DNA of 43,168 bases from Acidobacteriaceae bacterium (GTDB lineage Bacteria > Acidobacteriota > Terriglobia > Terriglobales > Acidobacteriaceae). How positions within the stretch are numbered: the stretch's first letter is position 1; the number at the start of each line of letters is the position of its first letter. The stretch lies in NCBI GenBank assembly GCA_027449545.1, contig DAIDLI010000153.1:1-43168 (forward strand). The letters run 5' to 3'. Below are positions 17,302 through 24,851 of the stretch, in pieces. The position numbers and the translations under genes are program-made. The notes under the pieces were generated by a model, which saw only the letters and a program-made list of their open reading frames with translations, made no database searches and was not told the DNA's origin.

Positions 17302-18042
17302 ATGTTCCTCGCACAACAGACCCGCGCAGGGATGACGGCCGTCGCGGCGCTCCTTGGCGCAAGTTTGACCGCTCCGTTCGGATACGCCCAGCAGGCGCGC
17401 AATGCCGCAGAGATCATCCGCCTCGTGGACAATGCCGTGCGGGCGCGCGCGGAGAACGTCGAAGGCTTCACCGATATTGAGCACTACGTCGTCTATCGTG
17501 GCGATCCTCTCCACTCCGTCGCAGAGATGACCGTGCGCGACAGCTACACCAGAGCCAAAGGCAAGACCTACCAAATCCTGTCCCAGAGCGGATCGGAAAT
17601 CATCTTCAAATTCGGATTGAAGCCGCTGCTCGACAACGAAACCGCGATCAATCAACCGGATAAGGTGGCGCAATCGTGGTTTACTTCGGCGAACTACTCG
17701 ATGACCTTGCAGGGCAACGAGCAGACGGTGAATGGACGCGCATGTTACGCGCTGCGCATCAAGCCGCGGCAGAAGGCTCCCAATATGATCGATGGCGCCA
17801 TTTGGGTAGATACCCACGACGGCACGCTGGTCAGAGTGGATGGGATCGCGTCCAAGAGCCCCTCGCCGTTTGCCGGAACCACGCACATGATGCGCGATTA
17901 CATCAATGTAGATGGTTACTCGATGGCCGCACATGCGCGCGCCCAATCGAAGAGCTTTCTCTTCGGACAAACCGTGGTCACGATCGATTACAGCGACTAT
18001 CATCTTGACCTGCGGCCGCTCCGGAATGAGAACGGCAAGTGA
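17302..18042 (+). CDS. Exported protein, possible LolA-like outer-membrane lipoprotein sorting fold
   Basis: The 246-residue protein starts at ATG 17302 after a strong GGGGAGGAAGG site and carries a signal peptide (about residues 1-29, ending in YAQQ). The mature part begins NAAEIIRLVDNAVRARAENVEGF, then continues in beta-rich text such as YVVYRGDPLHSVAEMTVRDS, NEQTVNGRACYALRIKPR and DGAIWVDTHDGTLVRVDGIA. This pattern, a strand-rich protein with a 'D..IWVD..D.T..R..G' repeat, resembles LolA/LolB-like periplasmic proteins in general. The specific function is unknown. It lies between divergent hypF and hoxE and shows no obvious link to hydrogenase. A 180-base gap holding a palindromic operator separates it from hoxE. 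Confidence 0.7.
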   Translation: MFLAQQTRAGMTAVAALLGASLTAPFGYAQQARNAAEIIRLVDNAVRARAENVEGFTDIEHYVVYRGDPLHSVAEMTVRDSYTRAKGKTYQILSQSGSEIIFKFGLKPLLDNETAINQPDKVAQSWFTSANYSMTLQGNEQTVNGRACYALRIKPRQKAPNMIDGAIWVDTHDGTLVRVDGIASKSPSPFAGTTHMMRDYINVDGYSMAAHARAQSKSFLFGQTVVTIDYSDYHLDLRPLRNENGK

Positions 18043-18115
18043 TCTGCGAAGGTGATCCATCTCACTTTCATGTCGCTGCAAATAACTGAAGAAAAAATAG
18101 ATAGCCACACTCCCG

Positions 18116-18131
18116 CGTGACCACTGTCACG
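18116..18131. promoter_or_regulatory. CRP/FNR- or Rex-like operator upstream of hoxE
   Basis: CGTGACCACTGTCACG is a 6+6 inverted repeat with a 4-base spacer. Read as GTGA-N6-TCAC it has the core and spacing of CRP-family sites, and shares that core with the Rex site TTGTGA-N6-TCACAA. Its centre (18123.5) is about 42 bases before the transcription start predicted from the TACAAA element at 18154. A similar site with similar geometry occurs at 34520 before feoA. Confidence 0.5.
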
Positions 18132-18153
18132 GACCGGAATCCACGATCCGGCA

Positions 18154-18159
18154 TACAAA
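18154..18159 (+). promoter_or_regulatory. Putative -10 element of the hox operon
   Basis: TACAAA (four of six consensus positions) lies 23 bases after the end of the TCAC half-site and 63 bases before hoxE. No good -35 element is visible at the usual distance, where the palindrome lies instead. That is expected if an activator substitutes for it. Confidence 0.35.
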
Positions 18160-18222
18160 GGAACTGAGGTTAAGCGGACCTGCTGAGACGCGCTCCGATG
18201 CCGCTTTCCCGTTGGAGGAACC

Positions 18223-18720
18223 TTGGCTGCCTTCACCCCTCCGCCACTGCCAAGCGATGACAACCGCTGGAAGATCGTGAACGGAACGATGCGCAAGAAT
18301 GGCTTCGCCCGTCATGCCCTGATTGAAACCCTGCACACCGTACAGCAGTCGTTCGGGTATCTTGACGACGATGCAATCCGCTTTGTGGCGCGCTCGTTGC
18401 GCGTACCCCTCAGCCAGGCATACGGTGTGGTCACCTTCTACCACTACTTCAACCTGAAGCCGCCGGGCCGGCACACGCTGACCATCTGCGCCGGCACCGC
18501 CTGTTACATCAAAGGCGCGGACAAACTGCTAGCCGATGCGGAGAAGAAGCTGGGCGTGAAGCCGGGCAAGACCACCGGCGACGGCGAGGTGAGCCTGATG
18601 ATGGCGCGCTGCGTTGGCGCATGCAGCCGCGCGCCGGTGGCGCTCTGCGACAACGAGGTCCGGGGCGAACTGACGCGCGCGCAGATGATCGAGCAACTGG
18701 AAAGGTGGACGGTGGCATGA
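18223..18720 (+). CDS. hoxE: NAD-linked hydrogenase diaphorase subunit HoxE
   Basis: The 165-residue NuoE-like protein carries one [2Fe-2S] cluster in a thioredoxin fold. Its four ligands are visible: Cys89 and Cys94 (TICAGTACYIKGA) and Cys130 and Cys134 (ARCVGACSRAP). It relays electrons within the diaphorase part of the bidirectional hydrogenase. The start is a TTG at 18223, chosen because GGAGGA lies at the right distance (18214-18219) and the N-terminus then has the normal length. Its stop overlaps the hoxF start (ATGA). Upstream are a palindromic operator and a -10-like element, so this is probably the first gene of the operon. Confidence 0.93.
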   Translation: MAAFTPPPLPSDDNRWKIVNGTMRKNGFARHALIETLHTVQQSFGYLDDDAIRFVARSLRVPLSQAYGVVTFYHYFNLKPPGRHTLTICAGTACYIKGADKLLADAEKKLGVKPGKTTGDGEVSLMMARCVGACSRAPVALCDNEVRGELTRAQMIEQLERWTVA

Positions 18721-20357
18721 CGATCGAGGAGCTCGAACAGATTGCGCAGAGCGTGCGCCAGGAAAATGCCAAGTACGACTACGAAGTGAACGTGTGCATG
18801 GATCTGGCCTGCGCCAGCCAGGGCTCCGGCAAGCTCAAAGAAGAGCTGGAAAAATCCGCCGCGGACTCGGGAAAGAGGATTCTGGTGCGGCGCACCGGGT
18901 GCATGGGCCCCTGCTCGCACGGGCCGCTGGTGCGCATCGATCCCGAGGAGCGGCTCTATGAGCATGTGCCGCCTGCAAAAGCGCAACGAATCGTCGACAG
19001 CCTGGGTGGGGCGCCGATCGCGGAGTTGCAGTGCGATCTGAACGAGCACTTCGAGAGCCAGGTGCGCGTCGTGCTGGAGAACGCCGGCTACATCGATCCC
19101 GAAAAGATGGACGACTACATTGCGCGTGATGGATACAAGGCGCTGCTCACCGTCTTGCTGGAGATGACGCCCGGTGGCGTGATTCATCGCATCACCGAGA
19201 GCGGGCTGCGCGGGCGTGGCGGCGGCGGTTACCCCACTGGCTTGAAATGGGGCACAGTGGCCAAGGCCGCAGGCGGCGTGAAGTACGTGGTCTGCAACGG
19301 CGACGAGGGCGATCCGGGCGCGTTCATGGACCGCAGCGTGATGGAAGGCGATCCGCACCGGGTTCTCGAAGGCATGGCTATCGCCGCCTATGCAGTGGGC
19401 GCCAGCAAGGGCTTCATCTACGTGCGCGCGGAGTATCCCATCGCTGTCTCGCGGCTCACCACGGCGCTTCGCGAGGCGCGGCGGCGCGGCCTGCTCGGCA
19501 ACAACATCGCCAACACGCCGTTCAGCTTCGATGTGGAGATACGGCTGGGCGCGGGCGCATTCGTCTGCGGCGAAGAGACTGCGCTGATCGCATCCATCGA
19601 AGGCAAACGCGGCACCCCGCGCACCCGGCCGCCCTATCCGGCTTCGAGCGGACTGTGGGGCAAGCCCACGCTCATCAATAACGTGGAGACCTTCGCCAAC
19701 ATCGCGCCCATCGTGCGCAACGGGGGGAAGTGGTTCCACGACATGGGCTCGGAACGCAGCAAGGGCACTAAGGTCTTCGCATTGACCGGCAAGATCGCCA
19801 ACACCGGGCTGGTCGAGGTGCCGATGGGGATCAAGCTGCGCGAGATCATCGAAAAGATCGGAGGCGGCGTTCCCGAAGGACACACCTTCAAAGCAGTCCA
19901 GACCGGCGGGCCCTCCGGTGGCTGCATTCCCGCGGAGATGCTGGACGTGGGCGTAAGTTACGATGCGTTGCTCAAAATGGGGTCGATCATGGGCTCGGGC
20001 GGCATGATCGTGATGGATGACAGCTCGTGCATGGTCAATGTGGCGCGCTTCTTCGTGGAGTTCTGCATGACCGAGTCGTGCGGCAAGTGCATTCCCTGCC
20101 GCGCCGGCACGGCACAGATGCACACGCTGCTGACGCGCATCAGCAACGGCACCGGCACGCTGGAAGACCTGGAGTTGCTTGAGGACCTTTGCGTCACCGT
20201 CAAAGAAGCCAGCCTCTGCGGACTGGGCCAGACCGCGCCCAACCCGGTGCTGAGCACGCTCAAGTACTTCCGCAACGAGTACATCGAACACATTGTGAAC
20301 AAGCGATGCCCGGCTGGCGTGTGCGGCATGGAAGCTGCGGCGGAGGTGCTGGCATGA
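18717..20357 (+). CDS. hoxF: NAD-linked hydrogenase diaphorase subunit HoxF
   Basis: The 546-residue subunit binds FMN and NAD(H) and exchanges electrons between NADH and the Fe-S chain. An N-terminal thioredoxin-like [2Fe-2S] domain ([24 protein letters not shown]) precedes the NuoF core. The core has the NADH loop [16 protein letters not shown] (about residues 162-177), the FMN motif [15 protein letters not shown] and the [4Fe-4S] ligands Cys455, Cys458 and Cys461 ([10 protein letters not shown]) with Cys501. It is NAD-type by family, although NAD versus NADP cannot be proven from sequence. Four-base overlaps with hoxE and hoxU indicate coupled translation. Confidence 0.95.
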   Translation: MTIEELEQIAQSVRQENAKYDYEVNVCMDLACASQGSGKLKEELEKSAADSGKRILVRRTGCMGPCSHGPLVRIDPEERLYEHVPPAKAQRIVDSLGGAPIAELQCDLNEHFESQVRVVLENAGYIDPEKMDDYIARDGYKALLTVLLEMTPGGVIHRITESGLRGRGGGGYPTGLKWGTVAKAAGGVKYVVCNGDEGDPGAFMDRSVMEGDPHRVLEGMAIAAYAVGASKGFIYVRAEYPIAVSRLTTALREARRRGLLGNNIANTPFSFDVEIRLGAGAFVCGEETALIASIEGKRGTPRTRPPYPASSGLWGKPTLINNVETFANIAPIVRNGGKWFHDMGSERSKGTKVFALTGKIANTGLVEVPMGIKLREIIEKIGGGVPEGHTFKAVQTGGPSGGCIPAEMLDVGVSYDALLKMGSIMGSGGMIVMDDSSCMVNVARFFVEFCMTESCGKCIPCRAGTAQMHTLLTRISNGTGTLEDLELLEDLCVTVKEASLCGLGQTAPNPVLSTLKYFRNEYIEHIVNKRCPAGVCGMEAAAEVLA

Positions 20358-21067
20358 GCGCGGAGAACGACGTCAGAACTCTCACCATCGACGAGCAGGA
20401 GGTCAGCGCCCGCCCCGGCCAGACCATTCTGGAGGTGGCCCGGGAGAACGGAATCAACATCCCCACACTGTGCCATCTGGACGGCCTGAGCGACGTGGGC
20501 GCGTGCCGCCTGTGCCTGGTGGAGATCAAGGGCAGCAACAAGCTGCTGCCCGCCTGCGTGGCCACCGTGCAGGAAGGCATGGAGGTCAGCACCGACACCG
20601 AGCGGCTGCGCAGGCACCGCCGCACGATTCTCGAACTGCTCTTCGCGGAACGCAACCACGTGTGCTCGGTATGCGTCTCCAACGGCCACTGCGAGTTGCA
20701 GGCCATGGCCCAGGAGCAGGGGCTCACCCACGTACGGCTGCCCTATCGCTACGCGAAATTCGACGTGGACGCTTCGCACGATCGCTTCACCGCCGACCAC
20801 AACCGCTGCATTCTGTGTCTGCGCTGCGTTCGCGCCTGCGCCGAGATCGAGGGCGCGCATGTGTGGGACGTGATGGGCCGCGGCATCGACTGTCTGGTCA
20901 TCACCGACCTGCACGAGCAATGGGGCAACTCGACCTGCACACGCTGCGGCAAGTGCGTGCAGGTGTGCCCGACCGGCGCTCTGTTTGAAAAGAGCAAGAT
21001 CGGCACCGAGCGCCCCAAGGATCCGCAGTTTCTGCCCTACCTGAACCTGATGCGGGAGGCGCAATGA
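20354..21067 (+). CDS. hoxU: NAD-linked hydrogenase diaphorase subunit HoxU
   Basis: The 237-residue subunit corresponds to the N-terminal part of NuoG and wires the diaphorase to the hydrogenase module. It has a plant-type [2Fe-2S] domain (Cys40, Cys51, Cys54, Cys68), a His/Cys region [16 protein letters not shown] for a [4Fe-4S] cluster, and two bacterial-ferredoxin motifs, [11 protein letters not shown] and [12 protein letters not shown]. All expected ligands are present. Four-base overlaps with hoxF and hoxY fix both ends. Confidence 0.95.
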   Translation: MSAENDVRTLTIDEQEVSARPGQTILEVARENGINIPTLCHLDGLSDVGACRLCLVEIKGSNKLLPACVATVQEGMEVSTDTERLRRHRRTILELLFAERNHVCSVCVSNGHCELQAMAQEQGLTHVRLPYRYAKFDVDASHDRFTADHNRCILCLRCVRACAEIEGAHVWDVMGRGIDCLVITDLHEQWGNSTCTRCGKCVQVCPTGALFEKSKIGTERPKDPQFLPYLNLMREAQ

Positions 21068-21597
21068 GCAAAGTAAAGCTTGCCACCGTGTGGCTCGACG
21101 GATGCTCGGGATGCCACATGTCGTTCCTGGACATGGACGAGCGGCTGCTGGAGTTGGCCGAACTGGTGGATGTCGTCTACAGCCCGCTGGTTGACGTCAA
21201 GGAATATCCCGAAGAGGTGGACATCGCGCTGGTTGAGGGAGCGGTCGCCACGGTGGCCGACGAGGAGAAGATCCGAAAGATCCGCGCGCATACGCGGACC
21301 CTGATTGCGATGGGCGATTGCGCCATCACCAGCAACGTGCCCGGGATGCGCAACGCCATCGGACCGGAACCCGTTTTGCAGCGCGCGTACTTTGAGAATG
21401 CGAGCGCGCAGCAGCAGATTCCCACCGAGGGACTTCCCAAGCTGCTGCGCACCGTACGTCCCATTCAGGACTTCGTGAAGGTGGATGTCTACCTGCCCGG
21501 CTGCCCGCCCTCGGCGGAGACCTTTCACACCGCCCTGACTGCACTCCTCACCGGCGAGCCGATGGACATCCCTGCGCTAACCCGCTTTGGAGCCTGA
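21064..21597 (+). CDS. hoxY: [NiFe]-hydrogenase small subunit HoxY
   Basis: The 177-residue small subunit carries the proximal [4Fe-4S] cluster next to the active site. Ligands Cys14, Cys17 (DGCSGCHMS), Cys86 (GDCAITSN) and Cys147 (LPGCPPSAE) are intact. It is the short form without the extra C-terminal clusters or Tat signal of membrane uptake hydrogenases, as expected for a cytoplasmic group 3d enzyme. Unlike the tight overlaps upstream, 49 bases containing a strong stem-loop separate it from hoxH. Confidence 0.95.
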   Translation: MSKVKLATVWLDGCSGCHMSFLDMDERLLELAELVDVVYSPLVDVKEYPEEVDIALVEGAVATVADEEKIRKIRAHTRTLIAMGDCAITSNVPGMRNAIGPEPVLQRAYFENASAQQQIPTEGLPKLLRTVRPIQDFVKVDVYLPGCPPSAETFHTALTALLTGEPMDIPALTRFGA

Positions 21598-21600
21598 GGA

Positions 21601-21622
21601 GCGCGGGTCGCCATACCCGCGC
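21601..21622 (+). other. Stem-loop between hoxY and hoxH
   Basis: GCGCGGGT (21601-21608) and ACCCGCGC (21615-21622) form a perfect 8-bp GC-rich stem around CGCCAT, starting three bases after the hoxY stop. It is followed by TTGATTG rather than a T-tract. It could stabilise or process the transcript, or partly terminate it and tune small-to-large subunit ratio. Confidence 0.5.
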
Positions 21623-21646
21623 TTGATTGCGAATTTGGAGTTTCCC

Positions 21647-23071
21647 ATGAGCCAGACCATCACCATCGACCCGGTAACGCGCCTCGAGGGTCACGGCAAA
21701 ATCACCATCCAGCTCGACGGCGCCGGCGAGGTCGCCTCCGCTCACTTTCACGTGACGCAGGTGCGCGGCTTCGAGCGCTTCAGCGAAGGACGTCCGTTCT
21801 ACGAGATGCCCGGACTGATGGCGCGCGTCTGCGGCATCTGCCCGGTTTCGCACCTGATCGCCTCGGCCAAAGCCTGCGAGGCCATCATGTCGGTGCGGAT
21901 TCCGCCGACCGCCGCGCAGCTACGCCGCATGCTCAACCTGGCGCAGATGGTGCAGTCGCACGCGCTGAGCTTCTTCTATCTGGCTTCTCCTGATCTGCTA
22001 CTGGGCATGGAGGCCGATCCGGCCGTGCGCAATGTGCTGGGCCTGGCCGCGGCTAACCCCGCCCTGGGACGCGCCGGCATCGGACTGCGCCGCTTCGGCC
22101 AGCACATCATCGAGTTGCTGGGCGACAAGCGCGTGCATCCCGGCTGGGTGGTGCCCGGCGGCGTCACCGAGCCGCTCTCCGCCGCCAAGCGCGACCAGAT
22201 CCTGGCCATGCTGCCCGAAGCCTACGCCAACCTGGCCCTGGCTACGGATGCCTATAAGCAGATCGCCGGGCAGTTCAAGGCCGAGGTCGAAGTCTTCGCC
22301 AACTTCCCCTCCAGCTACATGAGCCTGGTCCATGAGGATGATTCCATCGAGTTCACCGATGGCACGCTGCGCCTGGTCGATGCGGAGGGCAAGACCATTG
22401 AAGACGGCATCACCGCCAACCGCTTCGCCGAGGCGATTGGCGAGGCTGTGGAGCCATACAGCTACACCAAGTTCCCGTACTATAAGCCGCTGGGGTATCC
22501 GCAGGGCTGCTATCGCGTAGGGCCGCTGGCCCGGCTCAACATCGTCAAGTCCATGGGCACTCCCAAGGCGGAGAAGGAATTGGCCGAGTTCAAGCAGTTG
22601 GCCGATGGCCCGGTTGCCAGTTCGTTCTACTACCATCACGCGCGGCTGGTGGAGATGCTCTACGGCCTGGAAAAGATCGAGGAGATCCTGGCTGACCCGC
22701 ACATCCTCGACAAGCACGTGCGCGCGACGGCCGGGGTCAACCGTGAAGAGGGTGCAGGACACGCCGAAGCGCCCCGCGGCGTGCTGCACCACCACTACAA
22801 AGTCGATGAGGACGGCAAGATTACCTGGGCCAACCTGGTGATCGCCACCGGGCAGAACAACCATGCGATGAATCGCGGTGTGATGCAGGCCGCGAAGGCC
22901 TACGTGCAGGACGGCAGATTCACGGAAGGCGGTTTGAACCGGATTGAGGCGGTGGTGCGCACCTTCGATCCCTGCCTGAGCTGCTCGACGCATGCCTTCG
23001 GGCAGATGCCGCTGGCGGTGGAGATCGTCTCGGCTGCCGGCGAGGTGGTGGACCGCGTGGTACGCGACTGA
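21647..23071 (+). CDS. hoxH: [NiFe]-hydrogenase large subunit HoxH
   Basis: The 474-residue large subunit holds the NiFe(CN)2CO centre that splits or makes H2. The L1 motif [10 protein letters not shown] gives Cys62 and Cys65 and the L2 motif [10 protein letters not shown] gives Cys443 and Cys446. After His449 there is a 25-residue C-terminal extension beginning [12 protein letters not shown], the peptide normally removed by an endopeptidase once nickel is in place; hoxW for this job follows. Motif style places it in group 3d (bidirectional, NAD-linked). A GGAG site precedes the ATG by six bases. The enzyme could re-oxidise NADH under oxygen limitation or harvest H2. Confidence 0.96.
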   Translation: MSQTITIDPVTRLEGHGKITIQLDGAGEVASAHFHVTQVRGFERFSEGRPFYEMPGLMARVCGICPVSHLIASAKACEAIMSVRIPPTAAQLRRMLNLAQMVQSHALSFFYLASPDLLLGMEADPAVRNVLGLAAANPALGRAGIGLRRFGQHIIELLGDKRVHPGWVVPGGVTEPLSAAKRDQILAMLPEAYANLALATDAYKQIAGQFKAEVEVFANFPSSYMSLVHEDDSIEFTDGTLRLVDAEGKTIEDGITANRFAEAIGEAVEPYSYTKFPYYKPLGYPQGCYRVGPLARLNIVKSMGTPKAEKELAEFKQLADGPVASSFYYHHARLVEMLYGLEKIEEILADPHILDKHVRATAGVNREEGAGHAEAPRGVLHHHYKVDEDGKITWANLVIATGQNNHAMNRGVMQAAKAYVQDGRFTEGGLNRIEAVVRTFDPCLSCSTHAFGQMPLAVEIVSAAGEVVDRVVRD

Positions 23072-23130
23072 ACGGAGCGGCCGTGCAGGGCTATCCGGCC
23101 GGCGGCCGGGATCGGCCACGGAAGATTGCC

Positions 23131-23179
23131 GGGCGGCGGGGACGCCGCCCGCACAGCCGGTTTGGAAACCGGCGCTACT
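23131..23179 (+). repeat. Two-hairpin dispersed repeat, copy 1
   Basis: Hairpin one is GGGCGGCG/CGCCGCCC (23131-23138 and 23143-23150). After a short linker containing ACAG, hairpin two is CCGGTTT-GG-AAACCGG (23157-23172), followed by CGCTACT. A second copy with different but still complementary stems lies inverted at 37075-37125. Behind copy 1 the tail CGCTACTC is repeated once more with a decayed third TTACTC (23173-23207). It fills most of the hoxH-hoxW gap. Confidence 0.7.
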
Positions 23180-23214
23180 CTGGGGCGCTACTCTTGGCGG
23201 GTTACTCTTCTTTT

Positions 23215-23712
23215 ATGCGGAACTCTGCTCGCATCCGCTGCCTGATTCTCGCCTGCGGCAACCCGCTGCGCGCAGACGACGGCGTTGGCCCGTGCCTGGC
23301 AGCTTGGGCCGAAGAGCGCTTTCGCGGTGAGCCGGACGTGCGCGTGATCGCACGCCAGCAATGGGGTCCGGAGCTGGCCCAGGAGATCGCTCACGCCGAA
23401 TGCGTCCTGTTTGTTGATTCTTCTCTGCAATCACGGGCCGGCGCAGTGGCGGCCGCTGACATCGGACCCTCGCCAAGCGTGGGGAATTGGACGCATCATC
23501 TGGGCGCGGCGGAACTGCTGGCACTCAGTCGCCAGCTTTATGATTCCCTGCCCCAGCGCGCGATCCTGCTTACAGTAGGAGTGAGCTCGATGGCGATGGA
23601 CGAAGAACTGAGCGAAGCGGTCCGCGCGGCGATCCCAGAGGCCCGCGCGCAGATCGAACGTTTCGTACTCTCTCAACGGGCAGCCCTGGCAGCCAGTCCC
23701 CTGGCTCAGTAA
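23215..23712 (+). CDS. hoxW: Hydrogenase maturation endopeptidase (HoxW/HybD family)
   Basis: The 165-residue peptidase of family M52 removes the C-terminal extension of the large subunit after nickel insertion. The motif CGNPLRADDGVGP near the N-terminus, Asp in LFVDSSLQS, and His in NWTHHLGAAELLAL correspond to the three nickel-contact positions of HybD. The open frame extends up to 23083, but those codons run through a dispersed repeat, so I chose ATG 23215 (MRNSARIRCLILACGNPL), which gives the family's normal N-terminus. Position directly after hoxH points to HoxH as its substrate. The repeat in the gap may weaken co-expression. Confidence 0.88.
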   Translation: MRNSARIRCLILACGNPLRADDGVGPCLAAWAEERFRGEPDVRVIARQQWGPELAQEIAHAECVLFVDSSLQSRAGAVAAADIGPSPSVGNWTHHLGAAELLALSRQLYDSLPQRAILLTVGVSSMAMDEELSEAVRAAIPEARAQIERFVLSQRAALAASPLAQ

Positions 23713-23772
23713 GACTCCTCGCCCGCTCCGCCGCACGGAGCCATCTGCACCCGGAACGCACTGCGACCGACC

Positions 23773-23813
23773 AAAAAGAATCGGCGGCTGCCGGTTGGTT
23801 CCAGTAGCCGCCG
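23773..23813 (-). terminator. Intrinsic terminator of the nifJ operon
   Basis: On the minus strand CGGCGGCT and AGCCGCCG form an 8-bp stem with a 16-base loop, followed by ATTCTTTTT. It starts 22 bases after the stop of the dihydroorotate-dehydrogenase-like gene. The stem may also act on hox transcripts from the other side, as the genes converge here. Confidence 0.65.
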
Positions 23814-23834
23814 CAGAAGAACTGGGAGCCAGAT

Positions 23835-24851
23835 TCAAAACGCCGAAATGGTCGGCCGCAGGCTGTACGAGCTCAGCGTCTTGATGTAGTTGCCGCGGTC
23901 GTAGGGCGTGGTATCGGGCACGGAGCGGCGGCTCAGGCAGCCGCGCATCTCGGCCAGCGAGGCGTACTCGCGCTTCTCCAGCCAGTAGCGCAGGCCGTCG
24001 AGCACGCGCGCAATGTGATCGATGCCGTGAATGTGCAGCGCCGAGACCATCATCGCAACGCTGCCACCGGCCATGATCGCCTTGAGCACGTCTTCGACGG
24101 AGTGCACGCCGCCGGTGATGGCGATGTCGCCCTTCAGGTGCCCGTAGAGAATGGCGGCCCAATGCAGACGTGGCAGCAGTTCGGAGGGCGTGGAGAAGTG
24201 CATCGTGGGCCGCACCTCCAGCGCCTCGATGTCGAAATCAGGCTGGTAGAAACGGTTGAACAGCACCAGTCCGCGCGCGCCGGCTGCCTCCAGCCGCATG
24301 GCCAGGTTGGGGATACTGGTGAACGACTGTGACAGCTTCACCGCTACCGGCACCTTCACGGCCTTGCAGACGCTCTCAACCAGCGCGAGCAGTTGGCACT
24401 CGATGTCCTCCGCGGTTTGCGAAGCGTCTGTCGCCAGGGCGAAGGTGTTCAGCTCGATGGCCTGCGCGCCGGCCTGTTCCACATCCCTGGCATAGCGCAC
24501 CCAGCCGCCGGCAGAAGCTCCATTCAGGCTCGCCATGATGGGGATCTTGACTGCCTCGCGCGCCTTGCGCAGGTGTTCCAGGTAACTGTCATGCGACATG
24601 TGGTAGTCGCCCTGCTCCGGCAGATAGTTCAAGGCCTCAGGGTAGGAGTTGGTGCCGCGCGAAAGATCGTCATCCAGAGCGCGTGACTCCAGGGCGAGCT
24701 GCTCCTCAAACAGCGAGGTGAGGACGATGGCCGAGGCGCCCGCGTCCTCCATGTGACGGATGTTGTCGATCCTGTCGGAAAGCGGCGTCGATGCAACCAC
24801 GATGGGGCCATTCAGCAGGAGTCCCAGGTACTGCATGGAGAGATCGCTCAT
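23835..24851 (-). CDS. Dihydroorotate dehydrogenase-like flavoprotein
   Basis: The 338-residue TIM-barrel flavoprotein is related to dihydroorotate dehydrogenase and PreA. It begins MSDLSMQYLGLLLNGPIVVASTPLSDR. FMN-barrel landmarks are IPIMASLNGASAGGWV, IELNTFAL, VPVAVKLSQSF and the phosphate-binding GDIAITGGVHSVEDVLKAIMAG. The catalytic Cys or Ser loop of true dihydroorotate dehydrogenases is not obvious and the context is not pyrimidine synthesis, so the substrate is uncertain. Its start overlaps the nifJ stop (ATGA), so it is translated with pyruvate:ferredoxin oxidoreductase. From memory this pairing recurs in other bacteria, which suggests a ferredoxin-linked oxidoreductase role. Confidence 0.85.
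   Translation of the reverse strand: MSDLSMQYLGLLLNGPIVVASTPLSDRIDNIRHMEDAGASAIVLTSLFEEQLALESRALDDDLSRGTNSYPEALNYLPEQGDYHMSHDSYLEHLRKAREAVKIPIMASLNGASAGGWVRYARDVEQAGAQAIELNTFALATDASQTAEDIECQLLALVESVCKAVKVPVAVKLSQSFTSIPNLAMRLEAAGARGLVLFNRFYQPDFDIEALEVRPTMHFSTPSELLPRLHWAAILYGHLKGDIAITGGVHSVEDVLKAIMAGGSVAMMVSALHIHGIDHIARVLDGLRYWLEKREYASLAEMRGCLSRRSVPDTTPYDRGNYIKTLSSYSLRPTISAF

Noticed and set aside
23083-23214. N-terminal extension of the hydrogenase endopeptidase
   Set aside because: The added 44 residues are arginine- and glycine-rich translation of the dispersed repeat; HybD-type proteins begin just before the CGNP motif.
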